Below are positions 22,200 through 36,860 of a stretch of DNA of 64,000 bases, piece after piece. The stretch is from positions 334,357,211 through 334,421,210 of the forward strand of contig CM042696.1 of the NCBI GenBank assembly GCA_023614405.1, read 5' to 3'. The position numbers and the translations under genes are program-made. The stretch is from Avena insularis. Taxonomy: Eukaryota > Streptophyta > Magnoliopsida > Poales > Poaceae. Numbering within the stretch: position 1 is the stretch's first letter; each line of letters starts with the position of its first letter. The notes below the pieces were generated by a model. It worked only from the letters and a program-made list of their open reading frames with translations, did not search any database and was not told the origin of the DNA.

Positions 22200-25100
22200 A
22201 TGACACTGGTGGATCCATGTCTGGTCTCTGAGGAGAACACACATTTCAATGACACTGGTGGATCCATATGTTGTATGTGAAAGGAATAGTCATGAAATGA
22301 CTCCAGTTGTTGTCAGTAAAAAGAACACACATGCAATGACACTGGTGGATCGGTGTGGTCTCAAGAGAACACACATGCAATGACTCCTGGTGGATCCATA
22401 CGCTATCAAAAGAACACACATGCAATGACTCAGGTTGTTGTTAGTAAAAAGAACACACATGCAATGACACTGGTGGATCCATGTGGTCTCTGAAGATAAC
22501 GCACATGCAATGACTCTAGCCGTGGTTAATGAGAATAACACATATTTCAATGACACTAGTGGATCCATATGTGGTATGTGAATAGAATAGTCAGGAAATG
22601 ACTCCAGTTGTTGATAGTGAAAAGAACACACATGCAATGACACTGGTGGATCCATATGTGGTATCTGAAGAGAACACACATGCAATGACTCTAGCTGTGT
22701 TTAATAAGAAGAACACAGATTTCAATGACACAGGTAGATCCATATGTGGTATGTGAAAAGAAGACACATGAAATGACTCTAGTTGTTGTTTGTAAAGAGA
22801 GCACACTTGCAATGACACTGGTGGATCCATGTGTGGTCTCTGAAGAGAACAAACATTTCAATGACACTGGTGGATCCATATATGGTATGTGAAAAGAACA
22901 CACATGCAATGAATCCAGTTGTTGTTAGTAAAAAGAACACACATGCAATGATACTGGTGGATCCATGTGTGGTCTCTGAAGAGAACACACATGCAATGAC
23001 TCTAGCTGTGGTTAATAAGAAGAACACGGATTTCAATGACACAGGTGGATCCAGATGTGGTATGTGAAAAGAACACACATGAAATGACTCTAGTTGTTGT
23101 TAGTAAAAGGAACACACATGCAATGACACTGGTGGATCCATGTCGGTCTCGAGGAGAACACACATTTCAATGATCTTGGTGGATCCATATGTTGTATGTG
23201 AAAGGAATAGTCATGAAATGACTCTAGTTGTTGTCAGTAAAAAGAACACACATGCAATGACACTGGTGGATCCAGGTGTGGTCTCTGAAGAGAACACACA
23301 TGCAATGACTCTGGTAGATCCATACGTGCTATCTGAAAAGAACACACATGCAATGACTCCAGTTGTTGTTAGTAAAAAGAACACACATGCAATGACCTTT
23401 GGTGGATCCTTGTGTGGTCTCTGAAGATAACGCACATGCAATGACTCTAGCTGTGGTTAATGAGAATAACACATATTTCAATGACACTAGTGGATCCATA
23501 TGTGGTATGTGAAAAGAATAGTCATGAAATGACTCCAGTTGTTGATAGTAAAAAGAACACACATGCAATGACACTGGTGGATCCATATGTGGTATCTGAA
23601 GAGAACACACATGCAATGACTCTAGCTGTGGTTAATAAGAAGAACACAGATTTCAATGACACAGGTAGATCCATATGTGGTATGTGAAAAGAAGACACAT
23701 GAAATGACTCTAGTTGTTGTTTGTAAAAAGAGCACACATGCAATGACACTGGTGGATCCATGTGTGGTCTCTGAAGAGAACACACATTACAATGACACTG
23801 GTTGATCCATATTTGCTATGTGAAAAGAACACACATGCAATGAATCCAGTTGTTGTTAGTAAAAAGAACACACATGCAATGATACTGGTGGATCCATGTG
23901 TGGTCTCTGAAGAGAACACACATGCAATGACTCTAGCTGTGGTTAATAAGAAGAACACGGATTTCAATGACACAGGTGGATCCATATGTGGTATGTGAAA
24001 AGAACACACATGAAATGACTCTAGTTGTTGTTAGTAAAAGTAACACACATGCAATGACACTGGTGGATCCATGTCTGGTCTCTGAGGAGAACACACATTT
24101 CAATGATACTGGTGGATCCATATGTTGTATGTGAAAAGAATAGTCATGAAATGACTCCTGTTGTTGTCGATAAAAGAACACACATGCAATGACACTGGTG
24201 GATCCAGGTGTGGTCTCTGAAGAGAACACACATGCAATGACTCTGGTAGATCCATACGTGCTATCTGAAAAGAACACACATGCAATGACTCCAGTTGTTG
24301 TTAGTAAAAGGAACACACATGCAATGATACTGGTGGATCCATGTGTGGTCTCTTAAAAGAACACACATGCAATGACTCTAGCTGTGGTTAATAAGAAGAA
24401 CACGGATTTCAATGACACTGGTGGATCCATATGTGGTATCTGAATAGAACACACATGCAATAACTCTAGTTGTTGTTAGTAAAAAGAACACACATGCAAT
24501 GACACTGGTGGATCCATATCTGGTCTCTGAGGAGAACACACATTTCAATGACACTGGTGGATCCATATGTTGTATGTGAAAGGAATAGTCATGAAATGAC
24601 TCCAGTTGTTGTCAGTAAAAAGAACACACATGCAATGACACTGGTGGATCCAGGTGTGGTCTCTGAAGAGAACACACATGCAATGACTCTGGTGGATCCA
24701 TACGTGCTATCTGAAAAGAACACACATGCAATGACTCCAGTTGTTGTTAGTAAAAAGAACACACATGCAATGACACTGGTGGATCCATGTGTGGTCTCTG
24801 AAGATAACGCACATGCAATGACTCTAGCCGTGGTTAATGAGAATAACACATATTTCAATGACACTAGTGGATCCATATGTGGTATGTGAATAGAATAGTC
24901 AGGAAATGACTCCAGTTGTTGATAGTAAAAAGAACACACATGCAATGACACTGGTGGATCCATATGTGGTATCTGAAGAGAACACACATGCAATGACTCT
25001 AGCTGTGGTTAATAAGAAGAACACAGATTTCAATGACACAGGTAGATCCATATGTGGTATGTGAAAAGAAGACACATGAAATGACTCTAGTTGTTGTTTG

Positions 25101-28100
25101 TAAAGAGAGCACACTTGCAATGACACTGGTGGATCCATGTGTGGTCTCTGAAGAGAACAAACATTTCAATGACACTGGTGGATCCATATATGGTATGTGA
25201 AAAGAACACACATGCAATGAATCCAGTTGTTGTTAGTAAAAAGAACACACATGCAATGATACTGGTGGATCCATGTGTGGTCTCTGAAGAGAACACACAT
25301 GCAATGACTCTAGCTGTGGTTAATAAGAAGAACACGGATTTCAATGACACAGGTGGATCCAGATGTGGTATGTGAAAAGAACACACATGAAATGACTCTA
25401 GTTGTTGTTAGTAAAAGGAACACACATGCAATGACACTGGTGGATCCATGTCTGGTCTCTGAGGAGAACACACATTTCAATGATACTGGTGGATCCATAT
25501 GTTGTATGTGAAAAGAATAGTCATGAAATGACTCCTGTTGTTGTCAGTAAAAGAACACACATGCAATGACACGGTGGATCCAGGTGTGGTCTCTGAAGAG
25601 AACACACATGCAATGACTCTGGTAGATCCATACGTGCTATCTGAAAAGAACACACATGCAATGACTCCAGTTGTTGTTAGTAAAAAGAACACACATGCAA
25701 TGACACTGGTGGATCCTTGTGTGGTCTCTGAAGATAACGCACATGCAATGACTCTAGCTGTGGTTAATGAGAATAACACATATTTCAATGACACTAGTGG
25801 ATCCATATGTGGTATGTGAAAAGAATAGTCATGAAATGACTCCAGTTGTTGATAGTAAAAAGAACACACATGCAATGACACTGGTGGATCCATATGTGGT
25901 ATCTGAAGAGAACACACATGCAATGACTCTAGCTGTGGTTAATAAGAAGAACACAGATTTCAATGACACAGGTAGATCCATATGTGGTATGTGAAAAGAA
26001 GACACATGAAATGACTCTAGTTGTTGTTTGTAAAAAGAGCACACATGCAATGACACTGGTGGATCCATGTGTGGTCTCTGAAGAGAACAAACATTTCAAT
26101 GACACTGGTGGATCCATATATGGTATGTGAAAAGAACACACATGCAATGAATCCAGTTGTTGTTAGTAAAAAGAACACACATGCAATGATACTGGTGGAT
26201 CCATGTGTGGTCTCTGAAGAGAACACACATGCAATGACTCTAGCTGTGGTTAATAAGAAGAACACGGATTTCAATGACACAGGTGGATCCATATGTGGTA
26301 TGTGAAAAGAACACACATGAAATGACTCTAGTTGTTGTTAGTAAAAGTAACACACATGCAATGACACTGGTGGATCCATGTCTGGTCTCTGAGGAGAACA
26401 CACATTTCAATGATACTGGTGGATCCATATGTTGTATGTGAAAAGAATAGTCATGAAATGACTCCTGTTGTCGATAAAAAGAACACACATGCAATGACAT
26501 TTGGTGGATCCAGTGTGGTCTCTGAAGAGAACACACATGCAATGACTCGTAGATCCATACGTATATCTGAAAAGAACACACATGCAATGACTCAGGTTAT
26601 TGTTAGTAAAAGGAACACACATGCAATGATCTTGGTGGATCCATGTGGTCTCTTAAAAGAACACACATGCAATGACTCTAGCTGTGGTTAATAAGAAGAA
26701 CACGGATTTCAATGACACAGGTGGATCCATATGTGGTATCTGAAAAGAACACACATGCAATAACTCTAGTTGTTGTTAGTAAAAAGAACACACATGCAAT
26801 GACACTGGTGGATCCATATCTGGTCTCTGAGGAGAACACACATTTCAATGACACTGGTGGATCCATATGTTGTATGTGAAAGGAATAGTCATGAAATGAC
26901 TCTAGTTGTTGTCAGTAAAAAGAACACACATGCAATGACACTGGTGGATCCAGGTGTGGTCTCTGAAGAGAACACACATGCAATGACTCTGGTGGATCCA
27001 TACGTGCTATCTGAAAAGAACACACATGCAATGACTCCAGTTGTTGTTAGTAAAAAGAACACACATGCAATGACACTGGTGGATCCATGTGTGGTCTCTG
27101 AAGATAACGCACATGCAATGACTCTAGCCGTAGTTAATGAGAATAACACATATTTCAATGACACTAGTGGATCCATATGTGGTATGTGAATAGAATAGTC
27201 AGGAAATGACTCCAGTTGTTGATAGTAAAAAGAACACACATGCAATGACACTGGTGGATCCATATGTGGTATCAAGAGAACACACATGCAATGACTCTAG
27301 CTGTGGTTAATAAGAAGAACACTGATTTCAATGACATGTAGATCCATATGTGGTATGTGAAAAGAAGACACATGAAATGACTCTAGTTGTTGTTTGTAAA
27401 GAGAGCACACTTGCAATGACACTGGTGGATCCATGTGTGGTCTCTGAAGAGAACAAACATTTCAATGACACTGGTGGATCCATATATGGTATGTGAAAAG
27501 AACACACATGCAATGAATCCAGTTGTTGTTAGTAAAAAGAACACACATGCAATGATATCAGGTGGATCCATGTGTGGTCTCAAGAGAACACACATGCAAT
27601 GACTCTAGCTGTGGTTAATAAGAAGAACACGGATTTCAATGACATGTGGATCCATGTGGTATGTGAAAAGAACACACATGAAATGACTCTAGTTGTTGTT
27701 AGTAAAAGGAACACACATGCAATGACACTGGTGGATCCATGTCTGGTCTCTGAGGAGAACACACATTTCAATGATACTGGTGGATCCATATGTTGTATGT
27801 GAAAAGAATAGTCATGAAATGACTCCTGTTGTTGTCAGTAAAAAGAACACACATGCAATGACACTGGTGGATCCAGGTGTGGTCTCTGAAGAGAACACAC
27901 ATGCAATGACTCTGGTAGATCCATACGTGCTATCTGAAAAGAACACACATGCAATGACACTGGTGGATCCAGGTGTGGTCTCTGAAGAGAACACACATGC
28001 AATGACTCTGGTGGATCCATACGTGCTATCTGAAAAGAACACACATGCAATGACTCCAGTTGTTGTTAGTAAAAAGAACACACATGCAATGACACTGGTG

Positions 28101-31100
28101 GATCCATGTGTGGTCTCTGAAGATAACGCACATGCAATGACTCTAGCCGTAGTTAATGAGAATAACACATATTTCAATGACACTAGTGGATCCATATGTG
28201 GTATGTGAATAGAATAGTCAGGAAATGACTCCAGTTGTTGATAGTAAAAAGAACACACATGCAATGACACTGGTGGATCCATATGTGGTATCTGAAGAGA
28301 ACACACATGCAATGACTCTAGCTGTGGTTAATAAGAAGAACACAGATTTCAATGACACAGGTAGATCCATATGTGGTATGTGAAAAGAAGACACATGAAA
28401 TGACTCTAGTTGTTGTTTGTAAAGAGAGCACACTTGCAATGACACTGGTGGATCCATGTGTGGTCTCTGAAGAGAACAAACATTTCAATGACACTGGTGG
28501 ATCCATATATGGTATGTGAAAAGAACACACATGCAATGAATCCAGTTGTTGTTAGTAAAAAGAACACACATGCAATGATACTGGTGGATCCATGTGTGGT
28601 CTCTGAAGAGAACACACATGCAATGACTCTAGCTGTGGTTAATAAGAAGAACACGGATTTCAATGACACAGGTGGATCCAGATGTGGTATGTGAAAAGAA
28701 CACACATGAAATGACTCTAGTTGTTGTTAGTAAAAGGAACACACATGCAATGACACTGGTGGATCCATGTCTGGTCTCTGAGGAGAACACACATTTCAAT
28801 GATACTGGTGGATCCATATGTTGTATGTGAAAAGAATAGTCATGAAATGACTCCTGTTGTTGTCAGTAAAAAGAACACACATGCAATGACACTGGTGGAT
28901 CCAGGTGTGGTCTCTGAAGAGAACACACATGCAATGACTCTGGTAGATCCATACGTGCTATCTGAAAAGAACACACATGCAATGACTCCAATTGTTGTTA
29001 GTAAAAAGAACACACATGCATTGACTTTGGTGTATCCTTGTGTGGTCTCTGAAGATAACGCACATGCAATGACTCTAGCTGTGGTTAATGAGAATAACAC
29101 ATATTTCAATGACACTAGTGGATCCATATGTGGTATGTGAAAAGAATAGTCATGAAATGACTCCAGTTGTTGATAGTAAAAAGAACACACATGCAATGAC
29201 ACTGGTGGATCCATATGTGGTATCTGAAGAGAACACACATGCAATGACTCTAGCTGTGGTTAATAAGAAGAACACAGATTTCAATGACACAGGTAGATCC
29301 ATATGTGGTATGTGAAAAGAAGACACATGAAATGACTCTAGTTGTTGTTTGTAAAAAGAGCACACATGCAATGACACTGGTGGATCCATGTGTGGTCTCT
29401 GAAGAGAACAAACATTTCAATGACACTGGTGGATCCATATATGGTATGTGAAAAGAACACACATGCAATGAATCCAGTTGTTGTTAGTAAAAAGAACACA
29501 CATGCAATGATACTGGTGGATCCATGTGTGGTCTCTGAAGAGAACACACATGCAATGACTCTAGCTGTGGTTAATAAGAAGAACACGGATTTCAATGACA
29601 CAGGTGGATCCATATGTGGTATGTGAAAAGAACACACATGAAATGACTCTAGTTGTTGTTAGTAAAAGTAACACACATGCAATGACACTGGTGGATCCAT
29701 GTCTGGTCTCTGAGGAGAACACACATTTCAATGATAATGGTGGATCCATATGTTGTATGTGAAAAGAATAGTCATGAAATGACTCCTGTTGTTGTCAGTA
29801 AAAAGAACACACATGCAATGACACTGGTGGATCTGTGTGGTCTCCAAGAGACCACACATGCAATGACTCTGGTAGATCCATACGTGCTATCTGAAAAGAA
29901 CACACATGCAATGACTCCAGTTGTTGTTAGTAAAAGGAACACACATGCAATGATACTGGTGGATCCATGTGTGGTCTCTTAAAAGAACACACATGCAATG
30001 ACTCTAGCTGTGGTTAATAAGAAGAACACGGATTTCAATGACACAGGTGGATCCATATGTGGTATCTGAAAAGAACACACATGCAATAACTCTAGTTGTT
30101 GTTAGTAAAAAGAACACACATGCAATGACACTGGTGGATCCATATCTGGTCTCTGAGGAGAACACACATTTCAATGACACTGGTGGATCCATATGTTGTA
30201 TGTGAAAGGAATAGTCATGAAATGACTCTAGTTGTTGTCAGTAAAAAGAACACACATGCAATGACACTGGTGGATCCAGGTGTGGTCTCTGAAGAGAACA
30301 CACATGCAATGACTCTGGTGGATCCATACGTGCTATCTGAAAAGAACACACATGCAATGACTCCAGTTGTTGTTAGTAAAAAGAACACACATGCAATGAC
30401 ACTGGTGGATCCATGTGTGGTCTCTGAAGATAACGCACATGCAATGACTCTAGCCGTAGTTAATGAGAATAACACATATTTCAATGACACTAGTGGATCC
30501 ATATGTGGTATGTGAATAGAATAGTCAGGAAATGACTCCAGTTGTTGATAGTAAAAAGAACACACATGCAATGACACTGGTGGATCCATATGTGGTATCT
30601 GAAGAGAACACACATGCAATGACTCTAGCTGTGGTTAATAAGAAGAACACAGATTTCAATGACACAGGTAGATCCATATGTGGTATGTGAAAAGAAGACA
30701 CATGAAATGACTCTAGTTGTTGTTTGTAAAGAGAGCACACTTGCAATGACACTGGTGGATCCATGTGTGGTCTCTGAAGAGAACAAACATTTCAATGACA
30801 CTGGTGGATCCATATATGGTATGTGAAAAGAACACACATGCAATGAATCCAGTTGTTGTTAGTAAAAAGAACACACATGCAATGATACTGGTGGATCCAT
30901 GTGTGGTCTCTGAAGAGAACACACATGCAATGACTCTAGCTGTGGTTAATAAGAAGAACACGGATTTCAATGACAGGTGGATCCAGATGTGGTATGTGAA
31001 AAGAACACACATGAAATGACTCTAGTTGTTGTTAGTAAAAGGAACACACATGCAATGACACTGGTGGATCCATGTCTGGTCTCTGAGGAGAACACACATT

Positions 31101-33620
31101 TCAATGATACTGGTGGATCCATATGTTGTATGTGAAAAGAATAGTCATGAAATGACTCCTGTTGTTGTCAGTAAAAAGAACACACATGCAATGACACTGG
31201 TGGATCCAGGTGTGGTCTCTGAAGAGAACACACATGCAATGACTCTGGTAGATCCATACGTGCTATCTGAAAAGAACACACATGCAATGACTCCAATTGT
31301 TGTTAGTAAAAAGAACACACATGCAATGACACTGGTGGATCCTTGTGTGGTCTCTGAAGATAACGCACATGCAATGACTCTAGCTGTGGTTAATGAGAAT
31401 AACACATATTTCAATGACACTAGTGGATCCATATGTGGTATGTGAAAAGAATAGTCATGAAATGACTCCAGTTGTTGATAGTAAAAAGAACACACATGCA
31501 ATGACACTGGTGGATCCATATGTGGTATCTGAAGAGAACACACATGCAATGACTCTAGCTGTGGTTAATAAGAAGAACACAGATTTCAATGACACAGGTA
31601 GATCCATATGTGGTATGTGAAAAGAAGACACATGAAATGACTCTAGTTGTTGTTTGTAAAAAGAGCACACATGCAATGACACTGGTGGATCCATGTGTGG
31701 TCTCTGAAGAGAACAAACATTTCAATGACACTGGTGGATCCATATATGGTATGTGAAAAGAACACACATGCAATGAATCCAGTTGTTGTTAGTAAAAAGA
31801 ACACACATGCAATGATACTGGTGGATCCATGTGTGGTCTCTGAAGAGAACACATGCAATGACTCTAGCTGGTTAATAAGAAGAACACGGATTTCAATGAC
31901 ATGTGGATCCATATGTGGTATGTGAAAAGAACACACATGAAATGACTCTAGTTGTTGTTAGTAAAAGGAACACACATGCAATGACACTGGTGGATCCATG
32001 TCTGGTCTCTGAGGAGAACACACATTTCAATGATACTGGTGGATCCATATGTTGTATGTGAAAAGAATAGTCATGAAATGACTCCTGTTGTTGTCAGTAA
32101 AAAGAACACACATGCAATGACACTGGTGGATCCAGGTGTGGTCTCTGAAGAGAACACACATGCAATGACTCTGGTAGATCCATACGTGCTATCTGAAAAG
32201 AACACACATGCAATGACTCCAGTTGTTGTTAGTAAAAAGAACACACATGCGATGACACTGGTGGATCCTTGTGTGGTCTCTGAAGATAACGCACATGCAA
32301 TGACTCTAGCTGTGGTTAATGAGAATAACACATATTTCAATGACACTAGTGGATCCATATGTGGTATGTGAATAGAATAGTCATGAAATGATTCCAGTTG
32401 TTGATAGTAAAAAGAACACACATGCAATGACACTGGTGGATCCATATGTGGTATCTGAAGAGAACACACATGCAATGACTCTAGCTGTGGTTAATAAGAA
32501 GAACACAGATTTCAATGACACAGGTAGATCCATATGTGGTATGTGAAAAGAAGACACATGAAATGACTCTAGTTGTTGTTTGTAAAAAGAGCACACATGC
32601 AATGACACTGGCGGATCCATGTGTGGTCTCTGAAGAGAACAAACATTTCAATGACACTGGTGGATCCATATATGGTATGTGAAAAGAACACACATGAAAT
32701 GACTCTAGTTATTGTTAGTAAAAAGAACACACATGCAATGACACTGGTGGATCCATGTCTGGTCTCTGAGGAGAACACACATTTCAATGACACTGGTGGA
32801 TCCATATGTTGTATGTGAAAGGAATAGTCATGAAATGACTCCAGATGTTGGTAGTAAAAAGAACACACATGCAATGACAATGGTGGATCTAGGTGTGGTC
32901 TCTGAAGAGAACACACATGCAATCACTCTGGTGGATCCATATGTGCTATCTGAAAAGAACACACATGCAATGACTCCAGTTGTTGTTAGTAAAAAGAACA
33001 CACATGCAATGACACTGGTGGATCCATGTGTGGTCTCTGAAGATAACGCACATGCAATGACTCTAGCTGTGGTTAATGAGAATAACACATATTTCAATGA
33101 CACTAGTGGATCCATATGTGGTATGTGAAAAGAATAGTCATGAAATGACTCCAGTTGTTGATAGTAAAAAGAACACACATGCAATGACACTGGTGGATCC
33201 ATATGTGGTATCTGAAGAGAACACACATGCAATGACTCTAGATGTGGTTAATAAGAAGAACACAGATTTCAATGACACAGGTAGATCCATATGTGGTATG
33301 TGAAAAGAAGACACATGAAATGACTCTAGTTGTTGTTTGTAAAAAGAGCACACATGCAATGACACTGGTGGATCCATGTGTGGTCTCTGAAGAGAACAAA
33401 CATTTCAATGACACTGGTGGATCCATATATGGTATGTGAAAAGAACACACATGCAATGAATCCAGTTGTTGTTAGTAAAAAGAACACACATGCAATGATA
33501 CTGGTGGATCCATGTGTGGTCTCTGAAGAGAACACACATGCATTGACTCTAGCTGTGGTTAATAAGAAAAACACGGATTTCAATGACACAGGTGGATCCA
33601 TATGTGGTATGTGAAAAGAA
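22200..33620. repeat. 930/1377-bp alternating higher-order repeat
   Basis: A marker module (an A module with GAAGAGAACAAACATTTC followed by GGATCCATATATGG) starts near 22831, 25139, 26069, 28458, 29390, 30765, 31695, 32621 and 33378. Most spacings are close to 930 or 1377 bp, or their sum of about 2307 bp. Copies are nearly identical over hundreds of bases, including rare variants such as GTGAATAGAATAGTCAGG. One interval is longer (2389 bp from 26069 to 28458). It includes an indel-rich copy at about 27447 and an extra 96-bp duplication at 27869-28060. Confidence 0.88.
27869..28060. repeat. Direct 96-bp duplication of an A-B module pair
   Basis: An A-type module (GGATCCAGGTGTGG) and a B-type module (GATCCATACGTGC) at 27869-27964 are repeated immediately at 27965-28060. 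The equivalent position in sister copies of the higher-order repeat (for example near 24650 and 26950) has one pair only, so this is a local, recent gain. Confidence 0.85.
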
Positions 33621-34741
33621 CACACATGAAATGACTCTAGTTGTTGTTAGTAAAAAGAACACACATGCAATGACACTGGTGGATCCATGTCTGGTCTCTA
33701 AGGAGAACACACATTTCAGTGACACTGGTGGATCCATATGTGGTATGTGAAAAGAACACACATGCAATGACTCCAGTTGTTGTTAGTAAAAAGAACACAC
33801 ATGCAATGATACAGGTGGATCCATGTGTGGTCTCTGAAGAGAACACACATGCAATGACTCTAGATGTGGTTAATGAGAAGAACACACATTTCAATGACAC
33901 TAGTGGATCCATATGTGGTATGTGAAAATAACACACATGCAATGACTCTAGTTGTTGTTAGTAAAAAGAACACACATGCAATGACACTGGTGGATCCATG
34001 TGTTGTCTCTGAAGAGAACACACATTTCAATGACACTGGTGGATCCATGTGTGGTCTCTGAAGAGAACACACATTTCAATGACACTAGTGGATCCATATG
34101 TGGTATGTGAAAAGAATAGTCAAGAAATGACTCCAGTTGTTGTTAGTAAAAAGAACACACATGCAATGACACTGGTGGATCCAGGTGTGGTCTCTGAAGA
34201 GAACACACATGCAATCACTCCAGTTGTTGTTATTGAAAAGAACACACATGCAATGACACTGGTGGATCCATGTGTGTTCTCTGAAGATTCGCACATGCAA
34301 TGACTCTAGGTGTGGTTAATAAGAATAACACATATTTCAATGACACTGGTGGATCCATATGTGGTATGTGAAAAGAATAGTCATGAAATGACTGCAGTTG
34401 TTGATAGTAAAAAGAACACACATGCAATGACACTGGTGGATCCATGTGTGGTATCTGAAGAGAACACACATGTAATGACTGTAGCTATGGTTAAGAAGAA
34501 GAACAAAGATTTCAATGACACAGGTACATCCATATGTGGTATGTGAAAAGAACACACAAGAAATGACTCTAGTTGTTGTTAGTAAAAAGAGAACACATGC
34601 AATGGTGGATCCATGTGTGGTCTCTAAAGAGAACAAACATTTCAATGACACTGGTGGATCCATATATGGTATGTGAAAAAAAACACATGCAATGAATCCA
34701 GATGTTGTTAGTAAAAAGAACACACATGCAATGATACTGCT

Positions 34742-34885
34742 GGATCCATGTGTGGTCTCTGAAGAGAACACACATGCAATGATACTGCTGGATCCATGTG
34801 TGGTCTCTGAAGAGAACACACATGCAATGATACTGCTGGATCCATGTGTGGTCTCTGAAGAGAACACACATGCAATGACTCTAGC
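34742..34885. repeat. Three A modules in direct tandem (48-bp spacing)
   Basis: GGATCC starts at 34742, 34790 and 34838 mark three consecutive A modules, the first two identical and both ending GATACTGCT. The same GATACTGCT end precedes the first. Sister copies elsewhere have one A module here, so this is a recent single-module expansion. Confidence 0.88.
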
Positions 34886-35514
34886 TGTGGTTAATAAGAA
34901 GAACACGGATTTCAATGACATAGATGGATCCATATGTGGTATGTGAAAAGAACACACATGAAATGACTCTAGTTGTTTTTAGAAAAAAGAGCACACATGC
35001 AATGACACTGGTGGATCCATGTGTGTTCTCTGAAGAGAACACACATTTCAATGACACTAGTGGATCCGTATGTGGTATGTGAAAAGAACACACATGCAAT
35101 GACTCCAGTTGTTGTTAGTAAAAAGAACACACATGCAATGATACTGGTGGATCCATGTGTGGTCTCTGAAGAGAACACACATGCAATGACTCTAGCTCTG
35201 GTTAATGATAAGAACACATATTTCAATGACACTAGTGGATCCATATGTGGTATGTGAAAAGAACACACATGCAATGACTCTAGTTGTTGTTAGTAAAAAG
35301 AACACACATGCAATGACACTGGTGGATCCATGTGTGGTCTCTGAAGAGAACACACATGGAATGACACTGGTGGATCCATATGTGGTATGTGAAAAGAACA
35401 CACATGAAATGACTCCAGTTGTTGTTAGTAAAAAGAACACACATGCAATGACACTGGTGGATCCATGTGTGGTCTCTGAAGAGAACACACATGCAATGAC
35501 TCTAGCTATGGTTA

Positions 35515-36860
35515 ATGACAAGAACACACATTTCAATGACACTGGTGGATCCATATGTGGTATGTGAAAAGAACACACATGAAATGACTCCAGTTGTTGT
35601 TAGTAAAAAGAACACACATGCAATGACACTGGTGGATCCATGTGTGGTCTCTGAAGAGAACACACATGCAATGACTCTAGCTATGGTTAATGACAAGAAC
35701 ACACATTTCAATGACACTAGTGGATCCATATGTGGTATGTGAAAAGAATAGTCATGTAATGACTCAAGTTGGTCTCTGACGAGAACACACGTGTAATGAC
35801 ATTGCTGGATCCATATGTGGTATGTGAAAAGAACGCACATGCAATGACTCCAGTTGTTGTTAGTAAAAAGAACACACATGCAATGATACTAGTGGATCCA
35901 TGTGTGGTCTCTGAAGAGAACACACATGCAATGACTCTAGCTGTGGTTAATGAGAAGAACATACATTTCAATGACACTAGTGGATCCATATGTGGTATGT
36001 GAAATAAACACACATGCAATGACTCTAGTTGTTGTTACTAAAAAGAACACACATGCAATGACACTGGTGGATCCATGTGTGGTCTCTGAAGAGAACACAC
36101 ATTTCAATGACACTGGTGGATCCATATGTGGTATGTGAAAAGAATAGTCATGAAATTACTCTAGTTGTTGGTAGTAAAAAGAAAACACATGCAATGACAC
36201 TGGTGGATCTAGGTGTGGTCTTCGAAGAGAACACACATGCAATGACTCTGGTGGATCCTTATGTGGTATCTGAAAAAAAACACATGCAATGACTCCAGTT
36301 GTTGTTAGTAAAAAGAACACACATGCAATAACACTGGTGGATCCGTGTGTGGTCTCTGAAGATAACGCACAGGCAATGACCCTAGCTGTGGTTAATGAGA
36401 ATAACACATATTTCAATGACACTGGTGGATCCATATGTGGTATGTGAAAAGAATAGTCATGAAATGACTCCAGTTGTTGATAGTAAAAAGAACACACATG
36501 CAATGACACTGGTGGATCCATGTGTGGTATCTGAAGAGAACACACATGCAATGACTCTAGCTGTGGTTAATAAGAAGAACACAGATTTCAATGACATAGG
36601 TAGATCCATATGTGGTATGTGAAAAGAACACACATGAAATGACTCTTGTTGTTGTTAGTAAAAAGAGCACACATGCAATGACACTGGTGGATCCATGTGT
36701 GGTCTCTGAAGAGAACAAACATTTCAAGGACATTGGTGGATCCATATATGGTATGTGAAAAGAACACACATGCAATGAATCTAGTTGTAGTTAGTAAAAA
36801 AACAGACATGCAATGATACTGGTGGATCCATGTGTGGTCTGTGAAGAGAACACACATGCG
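35515..36860. repeat. 2.35-kb-spaced higher-order repeat, copy 1
   Basis: This recurs at about 37870-39216 at an offset of 2354-2356 bp. Both copies share the odd fused module GGTCTCTGACGAGAACACAC (about 35771 and 38125), in which a C module is replaced by part of an A module, and GAAATAAACACAC at about 36000 and 38355. Confidence 0.82.
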
